Below, piece by piece: positions 12,284 to 22,800 of a stretch of DNA of 64,000 nucleotides (its first letter is position 1; each line of letters begins with the position of its first letter). The notes beneath the pieces are model-generated. The model ran no database searches. It was not told the origin of the DNA and was given only the letters and a program-made list of their open reading frames with translations. The DNA is taken from contig JAVLUZ010000511.1 of the NCBI GenBank assembly GCA_036768485.1, positions 1,068,411 to 1,132,410 on the forward strand, in the 5' to 3' direction. The translations under genes were made by a program, and so were the position numbers. This DNA is from Mermis nigrescens. Its lineage: Eukaryota > Nematoda > Enoplea > Mermithida > Mermithidae.

Positions 12284-12367
12284 GAGTTGACTCATTCATT
12301 CTCGCATTTTCGCAAATTTATATTTTTTTCGCATTCGTCTTATTTTTTCATATTTTTTCTCAAAAAG

Positions 12368-12506
12368 CGTTATGCTATTGTGACTCTTTCACCGTTACAC
12401 ACTGTGGCCGTGGATATGCATGCCGGAACAATCAGTGCTGGCCAAGAAAAATTTACAATGCCACTTGCACTTTGGATTCACAGTGTCCGCTTCCTGATTT
12501 ATACAG
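12368..12506 (+). pseudogene. CWP module A exon, plus-strand copy with 14-bp deletion
   Basis: From acceptor AAAAAG to donor TACAG|GTACAT it encodes CDSFTVTHCGRGYACRNNQC, the CWP tripeptide and the closing Cys pair of module A. Compared with the right-arm copy (22076-22228, 153 bp) it lacks 14 bp close to the acceptor, which shifts the frame between the splice site and the module. It is the inverted duplicate of the CWP-3 exon. Confidence 0.8.
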
Positions 12507-12543
12507 GTACATAAGAAGACATGCAATGCACATGGGCTGTATG

Positions 12544-12967
12544 CCTACGTCGGGGCAACTGAAGTTTCGGGGGAGGGGGTTGCAAGATTCCATCAAAGGT
12601 GAAAAAAATGGTCTTCAAAAATAGTGAGATGGCGAAAAAACACATTTTTTCAACGTTTCTCATTAAGCACTATCCATTAGCATCGAAAAATTAAGAAAAA
12701 AAACAATAGAAATTTACGAAAATAAAATTCTGGGGGGATATTTCAGTTTTTGGGGATGCATATCCAGGCACGTAGTTGGCTGTCCGATTTTCGGGGGACC
12801 AACACCATTGTTGGGGGGTCCGGGATCCAAAAAGGCCAAAAATCGCACAAAATAATGTTTAAAAAGTCCTATTTTTCCGTTTTTTCTGAACTTTGGGGGG
12901 TTCAGACCCCCTATTCCCCAGAGCTACGTGCCTGTGCATATTCCTAAACCCCCACGCCCAGGTATGG
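12544..12967. mobile_element. CCAY-MITE copy split by a hAT-like MITE
   Basis: Begins CCTACGTCGGGGC and ends CCCACGCCCAGGTATGG, with the usual interior. A 170-bp hAT-like MITE is inserted in its GTGCATA end. In the right arm the corresponding copy (21809-22051) has the opposite orientation relative to the arm. Confidence 0.75.
12765..12934. mobile_element. hAT-like MITE (CAGGCACGTAG ends) nested in a CCAY-MITE
   Basis: Terminal inverted repeats CAGGCACGTAG and CTACGTGCCTG, with 8-bp flanks TGCATATC and TGCATATT (one mismatch). Interior GGGGGTCCGGGATCCAAAA and GGTTCAGACCCCC is shared with 25726-25889. The 8-bp duplication and CAGGC start suggest hAT. Confidence 0.82.
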
Positions 12968-13520
12968 CTTTGTGTGTGTTTTTTCTTTATTAGAGAAAAT
13001 CCTTCGCACAATGAAGAGGAGGGCGCTTAACAATAAAGTATAGATGGAGCTAGTATAAAAATTAAGAGAAATTACGAATTATAAACGAAGTATACAGTAA
13101 ATAATACATAGAAACACTGTAACGTTAGTGTACTGCTATAATAGTCAATAAATAACATTTTTTTAAATTTCGTCGAGTAAAAAATCTTTTATTCTAGCTA
13201 TGATATCATAAAAATGAATACGAACATTTCTTGTCACTCGAATACAAGTATGCGCCAATTGTGAAAGGAAATATAAACATTTTTCTAGTAAATTATTCGC
13301 TACGATGTACCCAAAAACTTCATTTTCTGTTCAAAATTGCAAATAATTTCGCATCTAGACACTAGAAAATTTTTTCCCTACAAATTTGAAGACGTTCGCA
13401 ATCTAATAAAGCATAGACATTTGTTTCGGTATCGTTCCTTCCTATAAATAAACAATATTTACAAGAATATGTAACATTCCTATATCGACTTAATTGGTCC
13501 GAAATTTGTGAGGCATTGTA

Positions 13521-13655
13521 CATAAAACAATAGTGTTTAAGTATATCCCTTAATTTCTTCTTAAAAATTTAGCCTAGAATATGAGGAATTATTCATAAAA
13601 CAATAGTGTTTAAGTATATCCCTTAATTTCTCCATAAAAATTTAGCCTAGAATAA
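13521..13655. repeat. Tandem duplication of ~65-75 bp
   Basis: CATAAAACAATAGTGTTTAAG through AAATTTAGCCTAGAAT occurs twice in a row here, once only in the right arm (near 21180-21245), so the duplication arose after the arms formed. Confidence 0.75.
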
Positions 13656-13899
13656 AAAGCAAAATCAATTTAATTTTCGGAAAAATTATCTCACTTGATA
13701 AAAAGCGTTGAATTGCTATTTCAAAATATTTTGTAATAATATTCGAATGAAGGGAGTTCTTCGATATTTATTCTCTGAAAGTAAACCACACCTTCTAAAT
13801 TAAAATGAGTCTGATTATATGAAAAATAATATTTTCTTCCACATATAAATGTTCTTTGTGTGTGGGGAGGAGGGGGGTAGCTTGAGATAACAAACCTCC

Positions 13900-14019
<120 letters not shown>

Positions 14020-14590
14020 GGAGCACTGCCTGTGAATTTCAACCTGTGAATTTCAATTTCAACGATTTTTGGGCAATTTTTTTGCATAAATCAAAAGTAT
14101 GTGACCTCTGCTACACTTTAATTGAGGAAATCCAGTGGCAGGTATTATGAAATCCGTCTGATGATAACCACTCTACGCACTAAATCATTTGACTTCCGCC
14201 TAATATTTTTGATACGGGATTGTTTATGCTTACGTGAGCACTTGAGCACTTGGCGATGATGGTAATATAACCCCTGAAGGAAGAGTCAAACAGTTTTGAA
14301 AGTTCACTTAATAATAGTAATATTGATAATGCCGCCATTATGTGCCAAGTTATTTCTTATGGCCTAAAATCTAATCTCTGCGCCGATTCAGCATGTCTTG
14401 CTTTCAAAATTACCACAACTCATACATACGAGCGAGTGGACCAAAAGCTAGTTTGAATGCGTGCCCCAAAAATTTCGTAATGTTCAATAATGAGATTATC
14501 CCAAAAATAATTACCTACTTAATGTAAAATAAAATCGCAACCGGACTCTGTCGACTGAAGAAGTGGCTATGGCTTATTTTAAGTGATTCG

Positions 14591-14598
14591 ATATAAAT
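14591..14598 (+). promoter_or_regulatory. TATA box of a CWP 5' remnant (left arm)
   Basis: ATATAAATTAG followed by GTTCATTCATTC, the arrangement conserved upstream of other CWP first exons. Confidence 0.6.
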
Positions 14599-14672
14599 TA
14601 GTAGATTGATTGTTCATTCATTCGACTAAAAGTGACCGCAACATTTGGGACTAAGTATCCAGTGGGTATATT

Positions 14673-14800
14673 ATGCTTCCAATGAATTCAATATTTTATT
14701 GTGTAAGAATCATTTTTAGTTCGTAAAGAGACCATTGTTTACTCCTTTAGGTGGATTTTTTTAAGGAGCTGCGAGTAATGATTGGATTCTTAAACGTGAA
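14673..14800 (+). pseudogene. CWP exons 1 and 2, diverged left-arm copy
   Basis: Exon 1 (14673-14702) starts ATG CTT CCA and ends before GTAAGAATC. Exon 2 (14751-14800) follows a TCCTTTAG acceptor and ends at GTAAGTGTG. Splice sites and spacing match intact genes, but exon 1 is one base short and exon 2 has indels. The conserved FNCAAGYW core is lost. Read through, the two still give 26 open codons. No module D follows, so the copy is cut off by the centre of the palindrome. Confidence 0.65.
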
Positions 14801-15962
14801 GTAAGTGTGTTCATATACATAGATTGTATATTAGGTTAATGGGCGCATGACAAAGCCGCCCGAAGGCGTAACGTTCCGAAGTTCAGAATCCGGCACACCC
14901 CCTAAAAATCATAGAGGCCCGTAGTAAATCTTTGGCATGATTTTGGGTTTTTTGCCATTTTTATCCCCCCCCTCCCCCCTAAAAATCGTTCGCCTATCCA
15001 CAGCTATCTCCTTGACCATGTTTGAGCTTAAACATCATTAGCAGGATTTGTCCAGATTCAACGTGAATTTAATGTCCTATTCTGATTGCGCAATTTCTAC
15101 TTCTACAACTGAACTGTGCATTTTAAGCATTTAACAAGGGTTTTTCGAGTTAATTTGAAGAATTACAAGGTACCAGACTTTAAACATATTTCATTAAGAA
15201 GGGACTTAAAATTCTACAGCAATTTACTGGAAAAAATTTTAGTCGATGTCGCAATAGGAATGAAAACGTCTAAAACTACAGTAAGTTGTTAATCTGGCTG
15301 CCTAGATAGCCAAGAATAGAAAAATGCGAATTCTTTATCAAAACGAGTGAGTAATCGTTCGAAAGCTCTTTTCACCAGCATTTCGAATTAGCTCAAACAT
15401 TAAATAATATCCAAGTCTGTGGGCACCCCATATTGGAAAAAAATTTAAAATGCGTTAGTAGAGTGAAAGGCGGCTGGCTTAGAAGGAAAGGAAAAAAATA
15501 TGGAAATCTAGGAGGCTCAAATGATTTAAAACGTTAAATAATCGAACAACATAATTTTCCAAATTAAAGAAAGTTGACGACGTATTTTTTCCAACTTGAA
15601 CCTTCATCGACATATTTTTTCAAATGAAGATCAACATAATTTTTCAGAGAAAAAATTAGCCTGGTGGTTTTGAAAAAAGCATTTAACAACTTCCAGTAGA
15701 TTCGCTTTACTCAGCAGATAGTTGTCGATAACGACGTAAAAATTAAAATATTCGTGTATCTTAAGAGTAAAATTCTTAAAAAAGGAAATTTAAGAATTAC
15801 AATATATTGATCCTCTTGGTTTGAAATTTTAAGTCGTTAAAGTTTGAATTTTTACGTTAAACAAACGTATAAAAGAAGCATCGTCCTTTACAATGCTTAA
15901 CGTTTTAAATCATTTGAGCCTCCACAAAAACAACAATTCAAGCAGCATTAACGTATCTCTTT

Positions 15963-16100
15963 CAAAATGCATTGTTTAACGTATTTAATCAAAATGCATT
16001 GATTAACGTATTTTTTCAAAAGCATTGATTATCGTATTTATTCAAAACGCATTGATTAACGTAATTTTTCAAAACTCGTTAATTAACGTATTTTTTCAAA
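15963..16100. repeat. 27-bp tandem repeat, 5 copies
   Basis: Five units of CAAAAtGCATTGATTAACGTATTTTTT with small changes, between the left arm and the central tandem repeat. Confidence 0.85.
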
Positions 16101-16579
16101 GCACTTTGAAGCGAAAACATTGTCGTAAACACCAATATAACCTGCTTTCCAATTCTATTATATACTGTAGCTGCTCATAAAAGCGGCGTCAATGAGCATA
16201 TAGGCGCTACACTTATGCAGATCTTGCAGCACTGTGTAGGGCACTGCGCAACACTAAACGACATGCAGTGGGCTTAGGAAACACTGATTCAGGGTAACGG
16301 TACCTGTGGCGAGACTGGGGTGACCCTGATCCAGTTATGCGACTAAAACTAAAATATCTTAGGAACCAGCTTACCCATTGAGTTGAGAGAGTCCGGGTAT
16401 GGAACGGATTTGTTGTAGCCACACGCGTATTGTACCTGTATATCTCTAAGAAGATTGACTCCTGAGAAAAGGTGACCCCGAATAAACTGAAAATCACAAT
16501 GTTTTACGAAACCAGTGTACTGAGCCGAAATTCCAAATTGAGAACGAATATTCCCCAAGCATACGATAGGTAGAGATTC
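16101..16579. other. Unique spacer in the palindrome centre
   Basis: Slightly more GC-rich than its surroundings. Overlapping open frames on the minus strand show no recognisable family, and I see no splice-supported gene. Confidence 0.4.
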
Positions 16580-17420
16580 ATTTAGGAGTCCCTTGAGCCG
16601 ACCAATTTTTCTTAATTCTGTTTGGCCGAACAGCCATGTCCCAGAACCGACCGACCGTGTCATCTGGCCGACTAGAATCATTGAAGAAGCCATTTGTGCA
16701 GTAGAAACGTGATACGGTAATAAGATTTTGATCTAAAATAGGCCTTTTGGAAAGGAATAGACTATAGTAGGAATTCTTTTAAGCCGACCAGATTTTCGAA
16801 ATTTTTTTAGACTGACATCACCACATCGCCGACCGTCCCACCTGGCCGACAACTCCCCTGTTTATTTAACAGATAGCCAATACCTGGTATATTCCCCTTT
16901 TAGATAGCCAGATTTTTGAAATTTTATTTGACCGACCATACCACGTCACCAAACGCTCTATTTGGCCGACTAGATTCAAATTTTGTGATAAAAATTAAGG
17001 AGCAGTGGGAATCTTTTCGAGCCGACCAGATTTATGAAATTTAGTATGATGGAGCCTACCCTATCACCGACCGTCCCACCTGGCCGACTAGACACAATTT
17101 TATGTAACAGAAAGCCTATAACTGGTATAATCCCGTTTAAGCCAGCCAGATTTTTGAAATTTTGTTTGACCGAGTATACCACGTCACCGACCGTCCCATC
17201 TGGCCGACTAGATCAAAATTTTTGTAATATAAGATTTATGAGCATTAGGAATCCTCTAAGCTGACTAGATATTTTAAAATTTTGTTTAATAGACCCTACC
17301 ACATCAGCGACCGTCCCATCTGGCCGATTAAATACAAGTTTTTGCAATAGAAAATTCACGAGCAGTGAGATTTCTTTTAAGCCGACCAGATTTCGAAATT
17401 TCAAACTACGAGGATCACTA
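16580..17420. repeat. ~120-bp tandem repeat at the palindrome centre
   Basis: The phrase GACCGTCCCATCTGGCCGACTAGA recurs in variants near 16654, 16831, 16952, 17070, 17190 and 17310, a spacing of 118-121 bp after the first. Each unit also carries GCCGACCAGATTTTTGAAATTTTGTTTGACCG (in parts) and GAGCAGTGGGAATC. About 6-7 units. Open frames across it (for example 16349-16693) are repeat-derived. Confidence 0.88.
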
Positions 17421-18371
17421 TATTGAAATTTTAAATTTTCCTTTTCAAGAATTTCACTGTTAAGAAACACGAATATATTAATTTTTACGTCATTATCGAC
17501 AACTATCTGCTGAGTAAAGCGAATAGTGCTGGAAGTTATTTAACGCTCTTTTTAAACCAGAGAGGCTCATTTCTTTGAAAAATTATATTCATCTTTCTTT
17601 GAAAAAATACGTCGATGAAGATTCAAGTTGGACAAAATACGTTGTTAACATTCTTTAATTTGAAAAATTACATTGTTCTCCTATTGTTTAACGTTGAGCC
17701 TTCTGGCTTTCCGTATTTTCTGGCTTTTCTTCAAAGCCAGCCGCCGTTCACTCTACTAACGGATTTTGAATTTAATCCGATATGGCTGCCCCTAAGCTAC
17801 GCTTAACACGCGCCCACAGACTGGATATTATTAAACGTTTGAGCTTAATTCGAAATGGTGGTAAAAAGAGCTTTCGAACGATTACTCACTTGTTTTGATA
17901 AAGAATTCGCATTTTTCATTCTTGGCTATGTAGGCAGCTATATTGAAAAATCACTGTAGTTTTAGACGTTAGTAAATAGCTACAGAATTTTAAGTTCTCT
18001 TAATGAAATATGTTTCAAGGTCTGGTTCCTTGTAATTCTACAGATTAACTCGAAAATCCTTGTTGTACGCTGAAAATGCACTGTTCAGTTATAGAAGTGG
18101 AAATTGCGCAATCAGAATAAGACATTAAATTCACGTTGAATCTGGACGAATCCTGCTAATGTTGTTTAAGCTCAAACATGGTCAAGGATGTTTGAGCTTG
18201 TAGGAGGGATAAAAATGGCAAAAATCCTAAAAATCATGCGGAAGATTTAATACGGGCCTTTTTGATTTTAGGGGTCTGCCGGATTCTGAACTTCGAGACG
18301 CCACGCCTCCGGACGGCTTTGTCAGGCGTTCATTAACCCAACATAAAATCTGTGTATATGAACACACTTAC

Positions 18372-18499
18372 TTCACGTTTAAGAATCCAATCATTACTCG
18401 CAGCTCCTTAAAAAATCCACCTAAAGGAGTAAACAATGGTCTCTTTACGAACTTAAAAATGATTCTTACACAATAAAATATTGAATTCATTGGAAGCAT
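18372..18499 (-). pseudogene. CWP exons 1 and 2, diverged right-arm copy
   Basis: Mirror of the left-arm remnant: exon 1 at 18470-18499 (ATG CTT CCA) and exon 2 at 18372-18420, between consensus GTAAGA, CTTTAG and GTAAGT splice sites. Exon 2 has one T fewer than the left-arm copy, so the two arms are in different frames; here the joined frame meets a TAA. It is the 5' end of a gene that would have followed CWP-3 in the array, truncated by the palindrome centre. Confidence 0.65.
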
Positions 18500-18575
18500 A
18501 ATATGCACCCACTGGATACTTAGTCCCAAATGTTGCGGTCACTTTTAGTCGAATGAATGAACAATCAATCTACTA

Positions 18576-18583
18576 ATTTATAT
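18576..18583 (-). promoter_or_regulatory. TATA box of the right-arm CWP remnant
   Basis: ATATAAAT on the minus strand, 77 bases upstream of the remnant's ATG, at the same spacing as in intact genes. Confidence 0.55.
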
Positions 18584-19079
18584 CGAATCACTTAAAATAA
18601 GCCATAGCCACTTCTTCAGTCGACAGAGTCCGGTTGCGATTTTATTACACATTAAGTAGGTAATTATTTTTGGGGTAATTTCATCAGAGAATATTACGAA
18701 ATTTTGGAGGCACGCATTCAAGCTAGCTTTTGACCCACTCGCTCGTATGTATGAGTGGGGGTAATTTTGAAAGCAAGACAAGACAAGACAAAAAATATTA
18801 GGCCATAAAAATCACTACACATTATGGCGGCATTATCAATATTACCATTATTCAGTGAACTTTCAAAACATTTCGACCTTCCTACCGGTTGTATTACCAT
18901 GCATCGCCAAGTGCTCACGCAAGCATAAACAATATCGTATCAAAGATAATAGGTGGGAGTCAAATCATATAGTGCATAGAGTGGTTATCATCAGACGGAT
19001 TTCATGATACCTTAAATTTCCTCAATGAAAGTGTAGCAGAGGACACACATTTTGATTTATGCGAACAAATAGCCCAAAA

Positions 19080-19848
19080 ATAGTTTAAATTAAAATTTAC
19101 AGGCATTTCTCCCTCGATTGCGGTGACCTCACGATTGATCTGGGAGCGCATAAATAAAATTCTGGAGATAAACCAGAGGCAGATCAAAACCCGGAAACGG
19201 AAACAGTAGGATGACATAGAAATGGGGAGAACTGGCTGAGACCAAACAAAAAGCGTAAAAGGGCTTTGAACGCCGAAGGGGTACCTTATCCCTGACAAAT
19301 ATTGCTATTACTAAGCCGGTAAATTCAGGTCCCAGAACGGGTGAGCACATCATAGTGAAATCACTCATTTACGTTTCGGGGACAATTCACTTCACTCAGG
19401 GTACTCTCTGAAAGGCAATGTTATTATTGTTTTTTCCTAACATTCCGGCATTTGAAAATGCAGTTGGAGGATTTTGCTAATCCAGCACTTGTTTTATAGG
19501 GCTTTTTATCTACTGGGAACAGTTTCGTTAAATTTACTTCAACTTAGACAAAAATGAATAATGACATTGCCTTATCAATCGAAATTAATTGTCCCCACTG
19601 CTCTAAAAACAGCTCCTTAGAAGTTGGAACCATACCAATATTTTAGGGTTTTCGGATCGCAAATGCAGTTGAGAATTCCATTTTAGCCAATTTATTCATA
19701 GAAAAGATGTTTTTTAATGCTCCATCAACGTACAGTAAACAGAACAATAAGACGACAGTACGAAATTTCATTAAAGAGATGTCATTCAAAATAAATTGCA
19801 TGATCACAATGTATGTTGTCGTCGCCTGTGCGTGCATAATTCTTACCA
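19080..19848. other. Right-arm-only sequence downstream of CWP-3
   Basis: Part of the 1.9 kb lacking in the left arm; 19130-19400 is more GC-rich with overlapping minus-strand frames (19002-19298, 19129-19368) that I cannot assign to any family. Confidence 0.35.
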
Positions 19849-19879
19849 CTATGGTATTCGGCAATTGAAATTAAAACAC
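19849..19879 (-). CDS. CWP-3 exon 7, C-terminal tail
   Basis: 31 bp after a TTTTTAG acceptor: one base completing Arg/Lys, then CFNFNCRIP and TAG. CWP-1 and CWP-2 tails read CINFYCRIP and CIKFYCRIP, so this tiny exon is under constraint. Confidence 0.75.
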
Positions 19880-22800
19880 CTAAAAATTGGCAACAAAAAG
19901 ACAATTTCTATATTAGCCTCTTTATTTAATTTCGATATTAAATGCGTATCGAGTATCTACAAAACGCAAAGTCTGAAAAAAATTAGAGAATTGAAATTCA
20001 AAATTAAAAATAATTAAATTTAGAAATTAATAAGGCATAAAAATACGAAGGATTTAAATTGCTAGTGAAATTTAAAACCTAAAAGTAAAGTACAATAAAT
20101 ATTTAGCTAGCGGAAATTACGGAACTAAAATGCAGAATTCCGACAACAGCTTAAAATAGAGTAGTTTTCAATTACTAATAAAAATTATTAAAAATGAAGG
20201 ATTTTGAGACAAGATTTGAAAATTTTTTTCTGGAAAATTAACTTACCAATTTATTCATTTGCTCGAAGCTTTCTTTTATAACACTGTCTAAATTTACGTC
20301 TTAAAACTTGCTCAAGTAAAAACAAATCTATGATTTTACTAGTCGAATGCACGAAAAAAGCATAAAAAATGCTGATCCAAAAAACTTAGCAGCAAATTTA
20401 TTAAATATTTCCTAATTTACTGGACTTGATTTATTTATTAGAATTAGTAATTATCGAGTGTAAAATCTTGAATTGTTAATATAAACATAGTTTATTCATT
20501 GTAAGCGATCGGAATGTAGTACTGATAAATCCGGATAATTCAATTAATCAGAAATGACCTAAGAATGAGGATTGAGGAAAAGTATCATTTTTGAAAGCTT
20601 CTAGCGAATCTGCTAATTGTCTTCTGAAAACTACGAAAGAAACGAAATTTTCAGAAAAGTAGAATTCTAGAAGTTTAAGCAATTTAGCGACGATCTTCTT
20701 GGGTCCCTGAAGCAACGATTTTCCAAAATACACGTATCTATATCGCACCCAAATGCGCATGCAAGCTTAGCAGCTTGGAGGTCAGCTGGTCTTGGGATTC
20801 AACGAGAAAATTTACTTAAAATGTGATAACGGCCGTAAAATGGGTAAACAATAAGACAGCGCAAAAACTACTATATTTGGCAGTTTTTCCCAATTTAATT
20901 CAGATCACTTTTTAAAAAATTTCGATTTTTGTATTGTTGACATTGATTTTGCCCTATTTTCTCCAAAAATTTTAGCTTTCCGCCATTCCGAAGCTTTGTT
21001 ATCGTAAGCCGCCCCCCATACACACATACAAACAACTTTTACATGTGGCAGAAAATATCATTCTTCATATAATCAGACTCATTTCAATTTAGAAGGTGTG
21101 GATTATTTTCAGAGAAAAGAAGTGACGAGCTCAGTTAATTGGAATATTATTACAAAATACTTCGATTTAGCAATTGATCGTCTAGGCTGAATTTCTTGAA
21201 AGAAATTTACGGATATCCTACAGATATACACTATTGTTCTAGAAATAATGCTTTACAAACTCGGGACCGATTAAGTCGATGGAGAAATGTTACATATTCA
21301 TAAAATTGTATTTATTTATAGGAAGGAGCGATGCTTAAACAAATGTTAATGCTTTATTAGATCGCGAACTTCTTCAAATTTTTTGGCAAAAATTTTCTGG
21401 TGTTTAGATGCGAAATAATTTGCAATTTAGAACAGAAAATGAAGTTTTTGGGTACATCGTAGCGAATAATTTACTAGAAAAATGTTTAAATTTCCTTTCA
21501 CAATTAGCGCATACATGTATTTGAGTGACGAGAAAGGTTCGTATTCATTTTTGTGATATCATAGCTAAAATAAAAGATGTATTACTTGACGAAATTTAAA
21601 AAAATGTTATTTATTGACCATTATATCAGTACACGAACCCTCACAGTGTTTCTATGTATTACTGTATATTTCGTTTATAATTCGTGGTTTCTAATAATTT
21701 TTTTACCAACTCCCTGTATAATTTATTCTTAAGCGAACCTCCTCTCCATTACGCCAAAGATCTTCTCTAATAAGCAAGGACACACAAACACACGTACAGC
21801 CCATGTGCATCATAGGTGGGCGGCAGCAAATTTAGGGGGAATGGTGTGCAGTCTTCCAAAGGTCAAAACATGGCCTTAAAAAGGTGATATGGCGAAAAAA
21901 CATAATTTTCGAGGTTTCTCATCGAGCATTATCCATTTGCATCAAAAAAAAGCAAAAAAAGTTTTTAAAAATTGAATTGGGGAGGAGTTTTTGGCTTTTG
22001 GGGGTGTGAGAGTACCTACCCCTAAACCCCTTCCCCCGCCGACGTGTCATGAGCATTGCATGTCTTCTTATGAACCTGTATAAATCGGGACGCGGACACT
22101 GTGAATCCGAAGTGCAAAAGGCATTGTCAATTTTCCTTGGCCAGCACTGATTGTTCCGGCATGCATATCCTTGGCCACAGTGTGTAACGGTGAAAGAGTC
22201 ACAGGTAATTCCCGGCAATGGCGTAACGCTTTTTGAGAAAAAATACGAAAAAATAAGACGAATTCGAAAAAAATATAAACATGCGAATATGTCGGAATGA
22301 ATAAGCTAACTCAGGCCAGCGGCGGATCCAGAATTTTTTGACAGGGACGTCTAAACTTCAAATTTTCTTCGCAGTGACCAAAATTATCCAACAAAATCTG
22401 TTAATCGCGCTTGAAGTAGCGTTTTACGCCGTTTTTTATAGACGAAATCGTTTGTGATCCGGAAAAAGTTCAAAATTTCCGAAAGTTTTCTCCGAAAAAC
22501 GCGTAAGGTTAGTGCAAAAGTCGGCATAAAGCGCCAGAAAATTTGTCAAAAATAAATTTTAGAAACAATTTATTTTTGAAGTACTCTTCCGACTTAAAAA
22601 TGAAGTTTTCGCAGCGCTGAGAGAGTCAGTAAATATCATTAATAAGCACTGCCTGGCGCAAAGCCCCGGAAAAATTTTGAAAAATCATGAAACAAAATGG
22701 CTAAAATCATCAGAAAATACACGGTATTCACTATTGCGCCCAACTATTTTTAAGGACAAGGGTTTTGATGAACCCCTAAAGTTGTCCCTGATTCAGGCGG

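Larger units (their letters stand above)
17465..22725. repeat. Large inverted repeat, right arm
   Basis: Reverse complement of 11865-15785. It contains an extra stretch of about 1.9 kb (19.1-21.0 kb) that includes the terminal exon of CWP-3. Divergence of the arms is visible by eye (many substitutions and small indels), so this is not a recent or collapsed duplicate. Confidence 0.9.

Noticed and set aside
16213..16693. Overlapping 94- and 114-codon minus-strand frames
   Set aside because: Partly inside the 120-bp tandem repeat; no splice support or recognisable domain.
19002..19368. Possible gene in a GC-richer patch with two overlapping frames
   Set aside because: No family signature, no paralogue elsewhere in the window, no convincing exon boundaries.
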